Positions 35,745-45,498 of a DNA stretch of 64,000 nt are shown here, piece after piece. The stretch's first letter is position 1. Each line of letters begins with the position of its first letter. The position numbers and the translations under genes were made by a program. The notes beneath the pieces were generated by a model. It was not told the DNA's origin. It did not search any database and saw nothing but the letters and a program-made list of their open reading frames with translations. Origin of the DNA: Psychrobacter faecalis (GTDB lineage Bacteria; Pseudomonadota; Gammaproteobacteria; Pseudomonadales; Moraxellaceae); NCBI RefSeq assembly GCF_016107575.1, contig NZ_JABAST010000008.1, forward strand, positions 1-64,000, in the 5' to 3' direction.

Positions 35745-36785
35745 TTAGCGAACGTTATCACCAAGAGTAACGATAGGCTTGTCTAAACGATGGTTGGCTG
35801 CTGCACTTCTTGCGCCCATAATAGCAGCGATAAAAGTTAAGATAGTGCTGATTAACCAAAATAGACCACTATATAAAGCTGCTTTACGAGCAACCTCTTC
35901 CGCTTGTTGTAATTTTTGTTCAGCGGCTGCTTTTGCTTCAGCGATATTTTGCTCAGTTTTTATTTTATATTCGTTAAATGACTGCTGAACCTCGGTACGA
36001 ACTTCGATAGCTTGCGCTTCTGTTAGACCTTCTTGTTGCAAACGGGTGATGAGCTCAGGACCTTTTAAGGTCTGCTCGATTGCTGCCATACGCTGTTTTG
36101 CATAGTCATCAATATTGCGCCACGTGTCGATATCGGTAAAGTCCATATTGGCTACTTGTGTCTTAGTACCATTGACCAAATCTTTAACCACACGACTGGT
36201 TGCTGCGACTTGCTGTTCGCTTAAGTTTTGCGTATTTTTTGCTACCATTGCTTGGATATCTTCTTCACTGATATCTCCTGAAACGCGCTGATAAATCTCC
36301 TGCGCTTTTTGCTGTACGCCGTCGTTTTGTGCGGCTTGACCAGCAGCGGCTGCACCGACGGTCGCTGTTGTGGCAGCCGTTTTAGCGACCGTACCAACGG
36401 TAGAACCTACCGCATTACCAGCTGTGGTTAAAATCCCAGTTGCGCTACTTAATGTAAAAAAAGTAGTAAACAGTACAATCAAAGCGGCGGTTAGCATACC
36501 CGTTAAGGTAGCATCTCTTGGATCTACATCGGTACCATCACCAAATAATGCTTCTGGCGCTGAGAATTTAATTGCAAAGTGACCTGCTACAAAAGCACTG
36601 ATCAAAGCGGTAATAACCGCATATATACCGCCCGCGATACTGGTACCTTTTAAATCAAACGGTAAAAATGAGCTTAGCACTAAAGCCAAGGCAACCATTG
36701 CCATCACGATAATCAATCCCATGACCAAACCGGCAAGTACACCGCGCCAGGAGGGGCGTCTTTGAGGAGTATAAGTAGTTAACAT
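35745..36785 (-). CDS. Membrane protein of unknown function with a coiled middle
   Basis: I do not recognise a named family. The 346-residue protein (ATG at 36785, AAGGA upstream) has three N-terminal membrane helices (about 15-40, 48-72 and 92-112). After these come an Ala/Thr/Gly-rich linker, a soluble helical region of about 170 residues with heptad-like charged repeats (AEAKAAAEQKLQQAEEV), and a fourth helix near 310-330. The soluble part lies on one side of the membrane and may oligomerise. An inverted repeat lies about 90-150 bp upstream of the start. A role in envelope stress is a guess and is not claimed. Confidence 0.6.
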   Translation of the reverse strand: MLTTYTPQRRPSWRGVLAGLVMGLIIVMAMVALALVLSSFLPFDLKGTSIAGGIYAVITALISAFVAGHFAIKFSAPEALFGDGTDVDPRDATLTGMLTAALIVLFTTFFTLSSATGILTTAGNAVGSTVGTVAKTAATTATVGAAAAGQAAQNDGVQQKAQEIYQRVSGDISEEDIQAMVAKNTQNLSEQQVAATSRVVKDLVNGTKTQVANMDFTDIDTWRNIDDYAKQRMAAIEQTLKGPELITRLQQEGLTEAQAIEVRTEVQQSFNEYKIKTEQNIAEAKAAAEQKLQQAEEVARKAALYSGLFWLISTILTFIAAIMGARSAAANHRLDKPIVTLGDNVR

Positions 36786-37123
36786 AACCATTCCTTTTTT
36801 AAAATTTCCTAATTTTGTATGGGTATTTATAGTTTTCACTCTATGCTTAGAGCAGTTGTACACGTACTTAAATTCACAACCATTGATTGATATTTATCGT
36901 TTATTGTTTTTTGCCATCAATTAAAGGTTGTGAACATAATATAAGCATAAGGAATAGAAAGACTTATTAATAATACTGTTAAGTAGAAAAGCATGAGGAA
37001 TGTGTATTAGAATGTTAAAATAAGTGACAAAATCAACGAAATGTAAGTGTAAGTAAGAAAGAATTAAGCAATTAATATTTGTCTCGTAATGATTTTTTAA
37101 AATAGGCGACAAAAAATACAGAC
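36786..37123. other. 338-bp AT-rich spacer with a 9-bp inverted repeat
   Basis: This is non-coding sequence between the membrane-protein gene and the tRNA-region terminator. The arms TTCACAACC (36873-36881) and GGTTGTGAA (36926-36934) are perfect reverse complements 44 bp apart, with further partial pairing inside (TTGAT/ATCAA). They lie 88-149 bp upstream of the membrane-protein start and may be an operator pair or an RNA hairpin. The remainder shows nothing I can name. Confidence 0.45.
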
Positions 37124-37162
37124 AAAAAAAGCCCAGTCACCATATGATGACTGGGCTTTTTT
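37124..37162 (-). terminator. Terminator after the tRNA-Ala/tRNA-Glu unit
   Basis: The stem AAAAAAGCCCAGTCA/TGACTGGGCTTTTTT has an 8-nt loop and T-runs on both strands, so it can act in both directions. It lies 72 bp past the 3' end of tRNA-Glu. Confidence 0.85.
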
Positions 37163-37234
37163 ATTGTGCGCTTATTAGTCTAATCTAATACTTAAAGGTA
37201 CTAAGCAAAAGTGCTAATAAGTGACGCCGAATAG

Positions 37235-37310
37235 TGGCGTCCCCAGGGGGATTCGAACCCCCGTTACCGCCGTGAAAGGGCGGTGTCCTAGGCCTCTAGA
37301 CGATGGGGAC
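37235..37310 (-). tRNA. tRNA-Glu (anticodon TTC)
   Basis: This is a 76-nt cloverleaf. The acceptor GTCCCCA pairs with TGGGGAC, the anticodon stem is CCGCC/GGCGG with loop CTTTCAC, and the T-arm has GTTCGAATC. The 3' CCA is encoded (37235-37237 on the minus strand reads CCA). Confidence 0.97.
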
Positions 37311-37474
37311 GCATAGAGTGTCATAACCACTATTTTACAATAGCATTACAACGGTACTTCACAATATCAGAGTGCTTATCTATTAATAGAGCAAGCCTTG
37401 CCTAGGTGCTGATATCGTCCTACTAGCGAGTATTTATTCAGGTTTCAGTAAACTGAACGTTGCGATAAATAGTA

Positions 37475-37550
37475 TGGTGGAGCTAAACGGAGTCGAACCG
37501 TTGACCCCTTGCATGCCATGCAAGTGCTCTACCAACTGAGCTATAGCCCC
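37475..37550 (-). tRNA. tRNA-Ala (anticodon GGC)
   Basis: This is a 76-nt cloverleaf. The acceptor GGGGCTA pairs with TAGCTCC (one G-T), the anticodon stem is CTTGC/GCAAG with loop ATGGCAT, and the T-arm has GTTCGACTC. The 3' CCA is encoded. It lies upstream of tRNA-Glu on the same strand, 164 bp away, and downstream of gltX. Confidence 0.97.
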
Positions 37551-37690
37551 TCGCTAAGAGTGTGCGTATTTTAGGTAAGACCAGCAGTCTTGTCAACCGC
37601 TATTTTAAAAATAATGCATAAATTTGCAAAAAAAGTTAGTAAAAGTATTTAAATGGCTAATTCTGGGCATTTAAGTACGGAGATTAATAT

Positions 37691-37725
37691 AAAAAAAGGG
37701 TCAGTATTAGCCTGACCCTTTTTTA
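37691..37725 (-). terminator. gltX terminator
   Basis: The stem AAGGGTCAG (37696-37704) pairs with CTGACCCTT (37712-37720) around a 7-nt loop. It is flanked by an A-run on one side and a T-run on the other, so it works in both directions. It lies between gltX and the tRNA-Ala gene. Confidence 0.85.
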
Positions 37726-37779
37726 TTAATTATCCATTCTACTCTTAATTAACCAGTACAAGGTTATTTAGCAGCCAAA

Positions 37780-39315
37780 CTATTCAGCCGCCAAGAAGTC
37801 TGGCAACTCTGCCGCTTGTTTCTCAAGTTTTTTCAGTTTCTTTTTGCCAAGGCCACCCAGTACATCAACCGCATGGCGTAAACGGGTCAGGGTCATATCA
37901 GCGCCGATAATCGCCATAGAGTTCATGACTGGCGTCGATGAGGTGCTACCAGCGATAGCGATAAAGAACGGCGCCATAAAGTCACGCATTTTAATATCAA
38001 GATGAGCAGCAAGGCCTTTTAGCGTGGCATAAATATTTTCTTCCGTCCACGTCGGCAAGGTTTCTAGCTGCCAAAGCGCCAGTTGTAGCATCTCGGTAAT
38101 TTGTTCAGGCGTCAGCGACTTATGGGTAAAGCTTTCAGCGGTGATAGCAGGCAGGTTTTGAAAATAAAAGCCGCCCCAGTTAACCGCATCAGACAGCAGT
38201 TCAATACGTGGTTGAATTGCGGCGGCAATCGCGGTTAGTTTATCGCTGTCACTTGCCCAGTCGAGGATTTTGTTTTTAAGCTCTTCAGGGCTAAGCGCAC
38301 GTAGCCATTCCGCATTTAGCCAGTTGAGTTTTTCGATATCGAAAATAGGACCGCCAAGCGACACACGCTGAATATCAAAGCTGGCAATCATCTCATCCAA
38401 GGTGAACTTTTCCGCTTCGTCAGGCATTGAGTAGCCCATACGGCCAAGGTAGTTGAGCAGCGCTTCTGGTAACACGCCGGCATCACGATAGTAGGTAATA
38501 GAGGTTGGGTTTTTACGTTTTGACAGCTTTGATTTATCAGGGTTACGCAATAATGGCATATGACAAAGAACGGGCATCTCCCAACCAAAATACTCATAAA
38601 GCAGCTGATGCTTCGGTGCAGAGTTGAGCCATTCTTCACCGCGCATAACATGACTGATTTCCATCAAATGGTCGTCGACGACGTTGGCCAAATGATAGGT
38701 TGGCATACCGTCAGTTTTTAGCAGCACTTGCATATCGACTTGCGTCCATGGAATCTCAACCGTACCGCGTAGCATGTCATGTATTTGGCAGACGCCTTCG
38801 GTTGGCACGCGCATACGAATAACGTGCGGTTTGCATTCAGCGACTAATTGCGCGGTTTTCTCTGGTGCTAAATGTGCGCAGCGACCGTCATAGCGCGGCG
38901 TTTCGCCATTGGCCATTTGCTCAGCGCGCATGGTATCAAGCTCTTCAGGGGTACAAAAACAGCGAAACGCATGATCGCTTGCTATCAGCTGCTCGGCATG
39001 TTTTTTATAAATATCACTACGCTCGCTTTGACGATACGGTGCGTGCGGACCGCCGATATCTGGACCTTCTGCCCAGTCAAGACCGACCCAACGCAGCGCA
39101 TCCAAAATCATTTGTTCAGATTGCTCGGTTGAGCGCGTTTGATCGGTATCTTCAATACGTAAAATAAACTCGCCGCCGTGGGCTTTGGCAAAGGCTAAAT
39201 TAAATAGGGCGATATAAGCGGTGCCGACATGCGGAAAACCAGTCGGTGAGGGCGCAATACGCGTACGAATAGGACGCTTGCTATCAAGGTTGGCTTGGGA
39301 TGATGTTTGGGTCAT
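37780..39315 (-). CDS. gltX: Glutamyl-tRNA synthetase GltX
   Basis: It charges tRNA-Glu with glutamate. The protein has 511 residues from the ATG at 39315 (MTQTSSQ). The class I signature appears as [13 protein letters not shown] (HIGH-type) near residue 22, and [10 protein letters not shown] (KMSKS-type) near 265. The frame is open 19 codons further upstream without support. The C-terminal anticodon-binding domain ends with a Lys-rich [12 protein letters not shown] segment. A cognate tRNA-Glu gene lies about 470 bp downstream. Confidence 0.95.
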   Translation of the reverse strand: MTQTSSQANLDSKRPIRTRIAPSPTGFPHVGTAYIALFNLAFAKAHGGEFILRIEDTDQTRSTEQSEQMILDALRWVGLDWAEGPDIGGPHAPYRQSERSDIYKKHAEQLIASDHAFRCFCTPEELDTMRAEQMANGETPRYDGRCAHLAPEKTAQLVAECKPHVIRMRVPTEGVCQIHDMLRGTVEIPWTQVDMQVLLKTDGMPTYHLANVVDDHLMEISHVMRGEEWLNSAPKHQLLYEYFGWEMPVLCHMPLLRNPDKSKLSKRKNPTSITYYRDAGVLPEALLNYLGRMGYSMPDEAEKFTLDEMIASFDIQRVSLGGPIFDIEKLNWLNAEWLRALSPEELKNKILDWASDSDKLTAIAAAIQPRIELLSDAVNWGGFYFQNLPAITAESFTHKSLTPEQITEMLQLALWQLETLPTWTEENIYATLKGLAAHLDIKMRDFMAPFFIAIAGSTSSTPVMNSMAIIGADMTLTRLRHAVDVLGGLGKKKLKKLEKQAAELPDFLAAE

Positions 39316-39612
39316 AAAAATCTCAGAATATGCTAGTGAATGAATAAAATGGTGAGAAAAGTTAAAGCTCAAGGCGAATAAGGAGATTGTATAAAAAATA
39401 CGGGTGAAACAGTCGCCGTCACAGTAGAAAAATAGCGTAAAATATAGCCCTAGTATAACAGAGAGCTGAGATATTTTTAACGAAAAGCCTCTCTAGCGCT
39501 TGACTCGCCGTATATCCTTGCGATAATAATGCTAGGTGAGTCATAACTTGTTTATTTTCATCTTATTTTTTACTATTACTGGCCAAAAAGGTCATCATCT
39601 ACTGAGTCGTTT
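39316..39612. promoter_or_regulatory. Divergent spacer upstream of gltX and rsmH
   Basis: This 297-bp non-coding stretch lies between gltX (leftward) and the cell-division cluster (rightward). No mraZ gene is present in front of rsmH, unlike the E. coli arrangement. Promoters for both directions should lie here, but I could not place them firmly. Confidence 0.4.
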
Positions 39613-40755
39613 GTGTCCATATCGAATCCAAAGTCAAAAAACACGTTAAATTCTAAAGAAACCCCTTCTTCAGTCATTGATAGTTCTGAGTCAGAAGTCA
39701 ATTCGTCTATTGTTGAAAACGATTCTGCTCAAGAGCCCGTCATAGAGCAAGCAGGTGCTGATGAATTAAATTTTGTTCATGACGCCGTGCTACTACAAGA
39801 AACGGTGGCGGCGGTATTGGGTGTCAAATCGCTGCCCAAACAAACAGATGACAGCCGTCAGAATAGCTTACAAAAAAGTGGCATTTATGTGGATGCAACT
39901 TTTGGGCGCGGCGGGCATAGCCGCCTGCTATTAAGCCAGCTTGCCGATGATGCAACCTTGATTGTGTTTGATAAAGACCCAACAGCCATTAGCGTTGCGC
40001 AAGAATTAGCAAAGTCTGATAGCCGCGTCAAAGTGGTGCATGATAGCTTTGCAACCTTGACCGATAGCCTAGCGGCAATGGGTATCACAAAAGTGGACGG
40101 CTTAATGGCGGATTTGGGTATTTCCTCGCCGCAGATTGATGACGGTAGCCGTGGTTTTAGTTTTATGCGCGATGGTGCGGTCGATATGCGCATGGACACC
40201 AGTCGCGGACAGTCGGTTGCCGAGTGGCTCGAGATGGTCGATGATGAAACCTTGGCCAATGTGCTTTATGAGTTTGGCGAAGAGCGTCATAGCCGCCGTA
40301 TTGCTCGTGCGATTAAGCAGATGGACAGTTATGAGTCGACGCTTGCGCTGGCAGAAGTGATCAAAGCAGCGCATCCAAATTGGCAGCGCGGTAAGCACCC
40401 AGCGACTCAAAGCTTTCAGGCCATGCGCATTTTTATCAATAATGAGCTTGGTGATGTCGACGACTTTTTAGCACAAAGTATTCCGATTTTAAAGTCGGGC
40501 GGACAGCTGGCGGTGATTAGTTTTCACTCGTTGGAAGATCGCCGTATCAAGCAATTTTTGCAGCGCCATAGCAAAGGTCAGTATCCAGAAGATGAAAACT
40601 TGCCGATGCCGCCCAAGCGTCCGCGTTATTTTAGTAAACCAAAACGTGTTGGCCCCAGTCAGGCTGAGATAAGCAATAATCCGCGCGCGCGTAGTGCGTG
40701 GCTGCGCATGGCGACTCGTAGCGATACGGATTATAAAGCAGATGATAATTCTTAA
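39613..40755 (+). CDS. rsmH: 16S rRNA (cytosine-1402-N4) methyltransferase RsmH
   Basis: It methylates C1402 in the ribosomal decoding site. The core starts FVHDAVLLQETV near residue 53 and has the SAM-binding YVDATFGRGGHS near 92, FDKDPTAI and the ISFHSLEDRRIK motif near 298. The 380-residue length exceeds the usual 310 because of an N-terminal Ser/Glu-rich tail of about 50 residues. The GTG start at 39613 has a weak ribosome site, so a later start is possible. It heads the cell-division and wall cluster. Confidence 0.93.
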   Translation: MSISNPKSKNTLNSKETPSSVIDSSESEVNSSIVENDSAQEPVIEQAGADELNFVHDAVLLQETVAAVLGVKSLPKQTDDSRQNSLQKSGIYVDATFGRGGHSRLLLSQLADDATLIVFDKDPTAISVAQELAKSDSRVKVVHDSFATLTDSLAAMGITKVDGLMADLGISSPQIDDGSRGFSFMRDGAVDMRMDTSRGQSVAEWLEMVDDETLANVLYEFGEERHSRRIARAIKQMDSYESTLALAEVIKAAHPNWQRGKHPATQSFQAMRIFINNELGDVDDFLAQSIPILKSGGQLAVISFHSLEDRRIKQFLQRHSKGQYPEDENLPMPPKRPRYFSKPKRVGPSQAEISNNPRARSAWLRMATRSDTDYKADDNS

Positions 40756-41002
40756 GCTAAGTCTTAAAACTTGCTATTCAGTTATGTGGGTAAAATATGA
40801 CTGAATGTTTTAATGATTACGCGGCTGTTAAAAAGCTGTAAACATTCTCTGCTAGGCTCAGCAGTTACTTTTTGCTTGGTTATGTGTTTATTGATTTTAT
40901 TGGTAGTTATTTTTATTGATGGTGCTGATGGCTCATGAGGGTGTGTTCACTCGCAAATCTTAGCGCTTTTTTTATTTTGAAGTTCACTTTTTTGAGATCG
41001 TC

Positions 41003-41473
41003 ATGGCAATATCTGACAAACCTGTAAACCGCCGCGCCGCAATGCCTCCTAATACTGATGTTGGCGAATTATTCGTGCGCCGATTTAACGTAGTCAGTAT
41101 ATACGTGGTCATATTAGTGTTACTGGCGGCGGCTATTATCTGGAGCGGCATCAAGACGGCAGAGGGCGTGCAGCAATATCATCAGGATTATAAAACCTTG
41201 CAAGACATGAAAAAACAAGAGCGTAAGCTACAAGTTGAGCACCAACGTCTATTGATTGAACAGCAAACCTTTAGTGCGACCCCGCAAATTGCCAGTCGCG
41301 CCGTTGCTGAATTGGGTATGTTTTCGCCAACCCTTAAAGATAAGCTGATTATTCAGCCGGGTGCGGCAGTTGCCGTCGCGCCAGTGCTCGAGGACGATGG
41401 CACAGATGCTGCCGCTGCCAATGAAACAGATTTTTTTGAGGCAGATGCTAACGCTGCGGAGGCAGGACGATGA
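41003..41473 (+). CDS. ftsL: Cell division protein FtsL
   Basis: FtsL is part of the FtsQLB divisome complex. The 156-residue bitopic protein has a membrane helix at about residues 30-50 (SIYVVILVLLAAAIIWS), then a periplasmic coiled coil with many Lys/Glu/Gln and the ELGM segment typical of FtsL. A disordered acidic C-terminal tail of about 35 residues is unusual. It overlaps ftsI by 4 bp. Its position between rsmH and ftsI supports the call more than sequence alone. Confidence 0.9.
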   Translation: MAISDKPVNRRAAMPPNTDVGELFVRRFNVVSIYVVILVLLAAAIIWSGIKTAEGVQQYHQDYKTLQDMKKQERKLQVEHQRLLIEQQTFSATPQIASRAVAELGMFSPTLKDKLIIQPGAAVAVAPVLEDDGTDAAAANETDFFEADANAAEAGR

Positions 41474-43575
41474 CTGATAAAAAGCCCACTGCCAAAAACG
41501 ATAAAGCGGCCAAAAATAACAGCAAAAAATCCGCCAGCGGCAAAGTCACTAAGCCGCTACGCCGTGCCAGTGTTGCCAAATCTGGACAAACAAGCGGCAA
41601 AGCTGACAATAAAGCGGCCGATAACCGCAAAGCTAAGCTATTTAGCCGCCTAAAAAAGAACGAAGAGCAGGGCGCTTATACCAGTGTAAAAACCCAAAAA
41701 AGCAAAAGAGCCTTTTTGGGTAAAGCCTCTGGGGCATCGTCGCGCGGCGGTGTTGAGCTAGACAAAAACCGCTTTCGCACGATTTGGGCAATATCGTTAG
41801 TCATTTTAGGCTTATTAATTGGCCGTGCTTATTATTTACAAGTCGCCAATGCGCAGTTTTATCAAGATAAAGGCAATGAGCTGATTACCAGCGTGCGTAC
41901 GCAAAAATCCTATCGCGGCATGATTACCGATCGTAATGATTTGCCTTTAGCCGTCAGTGCGCCGCTTGCGACCGTGTCGTTTAGCCCGCACGATTATGCG
42001 CGCGAATATTATGAGCTGAAACGTATTATATTGACCAATCCTGAAAGTCCGCAGCTTGTCGCGCGTATGCAAAAGCGTTTAGATAATATGGATTTAACCA
42101 CGCTTGCAGCAGCGGCCAATATCTCAGTTACTGAGCTGAAAAAAGTCACAGCTATCGATGACAGTATTGACGTCACCGATGAAGAAGCGGTGAAGGCGGC
42201 GTTGCCATCGGGCGCAGGTTCACATTATCTGCCACTCCTTAATAAAGTCACGCCTGAGATTGCCCAAAGCGTCAGCTCGCTCGATTTCCCGGGTGTCTAT
42301 GAGAAAAACTTCTTTCAGCGCTATTATCCGCAGCCGCAACCAAACTCGCAGCTATTAGGTTTTATGGGGCAGAACGCCAATGATCCTGAAGGCGGTTATG
42401 AAGGCCGTGCTGGTATTGAGCGTCAGTATGAAACGGCGCTGGCGGGTGAAGACGGTAAGGTGCTGGTATTAAAAGACGCCAAGCAAAACAGCTTAAAAGA
42501 AATCAAGCAAGTCGAGCCAGAAGTACCGGGTAAAGATGTCGCCTTAACGATTGATTCGCGCTTACAGTACTTGCTTTATAAAGAGCTTGAAAAAGCCGGT
42601 CGCCTGCAAAAAGCGCGCTGGTCGACCGGTATGATTGTTGATGTGCAAACGGGCGAAGTGCTAGCGCTATCGACGTGGCCATCCTTTAACTCTAATAATC
42701 TGAACGAGATGACGGGTGAAAACCAGCGTAACCGTGCGTTGCTCGACGTCTTTGAGCCGGGTTCGGTCATGAAGCCATTTACCGTGGCAGCCGCATTGGA
42801 TTCCGGTAAATACACGACGACCTCATTGATTGATACCAATCCAGGCTCTATTCGTGTGCGTGGTTATACCATTCGTGACCACAATAACTTGGGACGCATT
42901 ACGCTTGCGACATTGCTACAAAAATCTAGTAACGTCGCCTCAACCAAGATTGCGTTATCCTTGCCGCCTGATGCCATTACCAATATGCAAAGACAGTTTG
43001 GCTTCGGGGCAAAAACTCCGCTGCAATTCCCCGGTGAGGGCAGTGGACTTGTGGTCACGCCAAAAGAAAAAGAAACGTCAAGACGAGCAACGGTCAGTTA
43101 TGGTTATGGTCTACAAGTGACCTTAGCGCAGGTCGCACAAGCGTATTCGGCGCTTGCCGCTGGCGGGGTGATGCATCCATTAACCTTAATTAAAGACGAC
43201 AAAAAACAGCCCAGCAAACGTATCATGGCGCACGAACAAGCTATGTCTATCGTACAGATGCTAGAAAGTGTCACCGAGCCGGGCGGTACCGCCAAAGCCG
43301 CGGCTATTGATGGCTATCGTGTGGCGGGTAAAACAGGTACCTCACGCCGTATCAACCCAAAAGGCGGCTACTATAGCGACCAGTACCGTAACGTTTTTGC
43401 CGGTATGGCGCCAGCGTCCAATCCTAAGCTGGTCGGGGTGATGCTTATCGAAGACCCACGCGGTCAGATTTATGCTGGCTTAACGGTAGCGCCTGTCTTT
43501 CATAACGTCATGAAAGAGGCGCTGCGTTTATATAATGTGCCGTTAGATAAGCCATTAAAAACCGAAGAGCCGTAG
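41470..43575 (+). CDS. ftsI: Septal peptidoglycan transpeptidase FtsI (PBP3)
   Basis: It crosslinks septal peptidoglycan. The 701-residue protein has a Lys/Ala-rich cytoplasmic tail of about 100 residues and a membrane anchor near 106-125 (TIWAISLVILGLLIG). The pedestal domain and transpeptidase domain follow. The transpeptidase motifs are SxxK in EPGSVMKPF near 430, SSN near 483 and KTGT near 620. E. coli FtsI has 588 residues, so most of the extra length is the N-terminal tail. It overlaps ftsL and precedes murE by 106 bp. Confidence 0.95.
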   Translation: MTDKKPTAKNDKAAKNNSKKSASGKVTKPLRRASVAKSGQTSGKADNKAADNRKAKLFSRLKKNEEQGAYTSVKTQKSKRAFLGKASGASSRGGVELDKNRFRTIWAISLVILGLLIGRAYYLQVANAQFYQDKGNELITSVRTQKSYRGMITDRNDLPLAVSAPLATVSFSPHDYAREYYELKRIILTNPESPQLVARMQKRLDNMDLTTLAAAANISVTELKKVTAIDDSIDVTDEEAVKAALPSGAGSHYLPLLNKVTPEIAQSVSSLDFPGVYEKNFFQRYYPQPQPNSQLLGFMGQNANDPEGGYEGRAGIERQYETALAGEDGKVLVLKDAKQNSLKEIKQVEPEVPGKDVALTIDSRLQYLLYKELEKAGRLQKARWSTGMIVDVQTGEVLALSTWPSFNSNNLNEMTGENQRNRALLDVFEPGSVMKPFTVAAALDSGKYTTTSLIDTNPGSIRVRGYTIRDHNNLGRITLATLLQKSSNVASTKIALSLPPDAITNMQRQFGFGAKTPLQFPGEGSGLVVTPKEKETSRRATVSYGYGLQVTLAQVAQAYSALAAGGVMHPLTLIKDDKKQPSKRIMAHEQAMSIVQMLESVTEPGGTAKAAAIDGYRVAGKTGTSRRINPKGGYYSDQYRNVFAGMAPASNPKLVGVMLIEDPRGQIYAGLTVAPVFHNVMKEALRLYNVPLDKPLKTEEP

Positions 43576-43681
43576 CTAAAAAGTAAGTTCCATGGTTAAG
43601 TTTTATGACTAATTTCCATGACTAAGCTCCATGTTTCAGCTGTTAACTATTTGATGCGTTTTAACCGTTTAGGATTTGCCA

Positions 43682-45391
43682 ATGTCTCTGTCTACCTCGC
43701 CAAAAAGCAACGCCGCAGTCACCTTACAACAGCTGATTGAAACCAGTAGCAACGATAGAGATAGGCAAAGCCATAGCTTAACGCAAGCATTAACAACGCT
43801 GGTAAGCGCATCTAGCAGTCAACTACCGAAAGCAAAAACTTCGATTGCTCATATTCCCTTTGAGCAATTCTGCTTAGACAGCCGTCAGTTAGCAGCAAAC
43901 GATGTCTTTATATTATTAAAAAGTCAGACACCAAATTGCCAAAAAAGTCGCGACTACTTATATCAAGCCGCTGAGCAGGCGGCGTTTATCCTGTCGGAAA
44001 TTGATCCAATCGCTTTGCTGTCTACCGCTAATGTGCCGCCACACGCCAATATTTCCTTCACAAACGATAGTGATCGCTCTAAAGCGCAGCAGCAATTAGC
44101 AGCACTGCCTTGTCCAGTAGTATACGTACCCCATATTCGTGATTTTTTAGGTGACTTGATTCAAGCGCGCTTACAGCATCAGCAGCCTGTGACCTTACCG
44201 ACGGTCGTTGCGGTGACTGGTACCAATGGCAAAACCACCATCAGCCAATTGGTGGCGCAGTTGACGCAGCTGACGGGTATGAGTAGCGCGGTGATGGGAA
44301 CAGCAGGTAATGGTAGACTCGGCGCGTTGGTGCAAGCCAGCCATACCACCGGCGATGCCTTAGCGGTGCAGCAGTTTTTATATCAAATGGGTTTGGAGAA
44401 GGCGCAATTATTGGCCTTAGAAGCAAGCTCGCACGGTCTCGATCAGCAGCGTTTACAAGGTATGCCAGTGTCGGTGGCGATTTATACCAATTTGAGCCGT
44501 GACCACCTCGATTATCATGCTGATATGGCAGAGTATGCGGCGGCAAAAGCCAAGCTGTTTGATAAAGCGCGTTTCCCCGAGTTAACCCACGCCATTATCA
44601 ATATCGATGACGAGCATGCCCAGATTATGCTTGATACGGCGCATGCCAGTGGTTTGACCGTTTGGAGCTATAGTTTAGACCCAGCAAAATCTGCAACCTT
44701 TGTTGCCGCTGATATCAAGCCAAGCTTGCAAGGAGTTGAGATTGCGCTGTGTACGGATTTTAAAAATAAAGAAACCAAGAGCATTAATATCATTAGCCCA
44801 TTACTCGGGCATTTTAACGTTGCCAATTTACTGGCTGCTATCGCCACTGTTATGGCTTTAGGAATTAACCTTGAGCGTATTGCTGATGTTATCCCGCAAC
44901 TGCAAGGGGCGGTAGGGCGCATGCAGCGTGTGCCCTCCAATGATGGCTGTTTTATCGTCGATTATGCCCATACGCCCGATGCATTAAGCCAAGTACTTGC
45001 CAGTCTAAAAACCCATTGTAAAGGTCAGCTATGGGCAGTATTTGGTTGCGGCGGTGATCGTGATGGCGGCAAACGTCCATTAATGGCGCAGGCTGGATTG
45101 GCGGGCGCCGATAAAGTGGTATTGACGGCGGACAATCCGCGTACCGAAGACCCAAATTTAATCTTGCAAGATATGCAAGCGGGCATGACCAACGAGCAGT
45201 ATCAGCGTACCCATATCGAGCCTGCGCGCAAAACCGCCATCGAATATGCGGTCAAGCAAGCAGCGCCTGCTGATATCGTTGTTATCGCGGGCAAAGGTCA
45301 TGAAACCTATCAAGAGATTAACCACGTGCGTTATGATTTTGACGACAGCGTTATTTTGCGACATGCCCTTAAGCAAGCCGGACGCTTATAG
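43682..45391 (+). CDS. murE: UDP-MurNAc-L-Ala-D-Glu:meso-diaminopimelate ligase MurE
   Basis: It adds meso-diaminopimelate to the peptidoglycan stem peptide in the cytoplasm. In the 569-residue protein the ATP-binding loop VTGTNGKTT lies near residue 178. The DNPR motif (TADNPRTEDP) near 483 marks specificity for diaminopimelate rather than lysine. The ATG at 43682 has AGGA upstream; a TTG two codons earlier is less likely. The N-terminal domain is longer than in E. coli (495 residues). Confidence 0.95.
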   Translation: MSLSTSPKSNAAVTLQQLIETSSNDRDRQSHSLTQALTTLVSASSSQLPKAKTSIAHIPFEQFCLDSRQLAANDVFILLKSQTPNCQKSRDYLYQAAEQAAFILSEIDPIALLSTANVPPHANISFTNDSDRSKAQQQLAALPCPVVYVPHIRDFLGDLIQARLQHQQPVTLPTVVAVTGTNGKTTISQLVAQLTQLTGMSSAVMGTAGNGRLGALVQASHTTGDALAVQQFLYQMGLEKAQLLALEASSHGLDQQRLQGMPVSVAIYTNLSRDHLDYHADMAEYAAAKAKLFDKARFPELTHAIINIDDEHAQIMLDTAHASGLTVWSYSLDPAKSATFVAADIKPSLQGVEIALCTDFKNKETKSINIISPLLGHFNVANLLAAIATVMALGINLERIADVIPQLQGAVGRMQRVPSNDGCFIVDYAHTPDALSQVLASLKTHCKGQLWAVFGCGGDRDGGKRPLMAQAGLAGADKVVLTADNPRTEDPNLILQDMQAGMTNEQYQRTHIEPARKTAIEYAVKQAAPADIVVIAGKGHETYQEINHVRYDFDDSVILRHALKQAGRL

Positions 45392-45498
45392 TATTTATAG
45401 CGAAGTAATAGCGCCTGCCATTCATTTTTTGTACGTTTTAAAAAACGTACGCTGAAAAATATCAAAGATAAGTAGTCATCATATATAAGGTAATCATT

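Noticed and set aside
36921-37112. Open frame of 63 codons on the minus strand
   Set aside because: It lies in AT-rich non-coding sequence, has no ribosome site and shows no recognisable protein features; it overlaps the inverted-repeat region.
45427-45453. Hairpin GTACGTTTT/AAAACGTAC between murE and murF as a terminator
   Set aside because: The T-run lies before the stem in the direction of transcription, and the two genes need co-expression, so termination here is unlikely.
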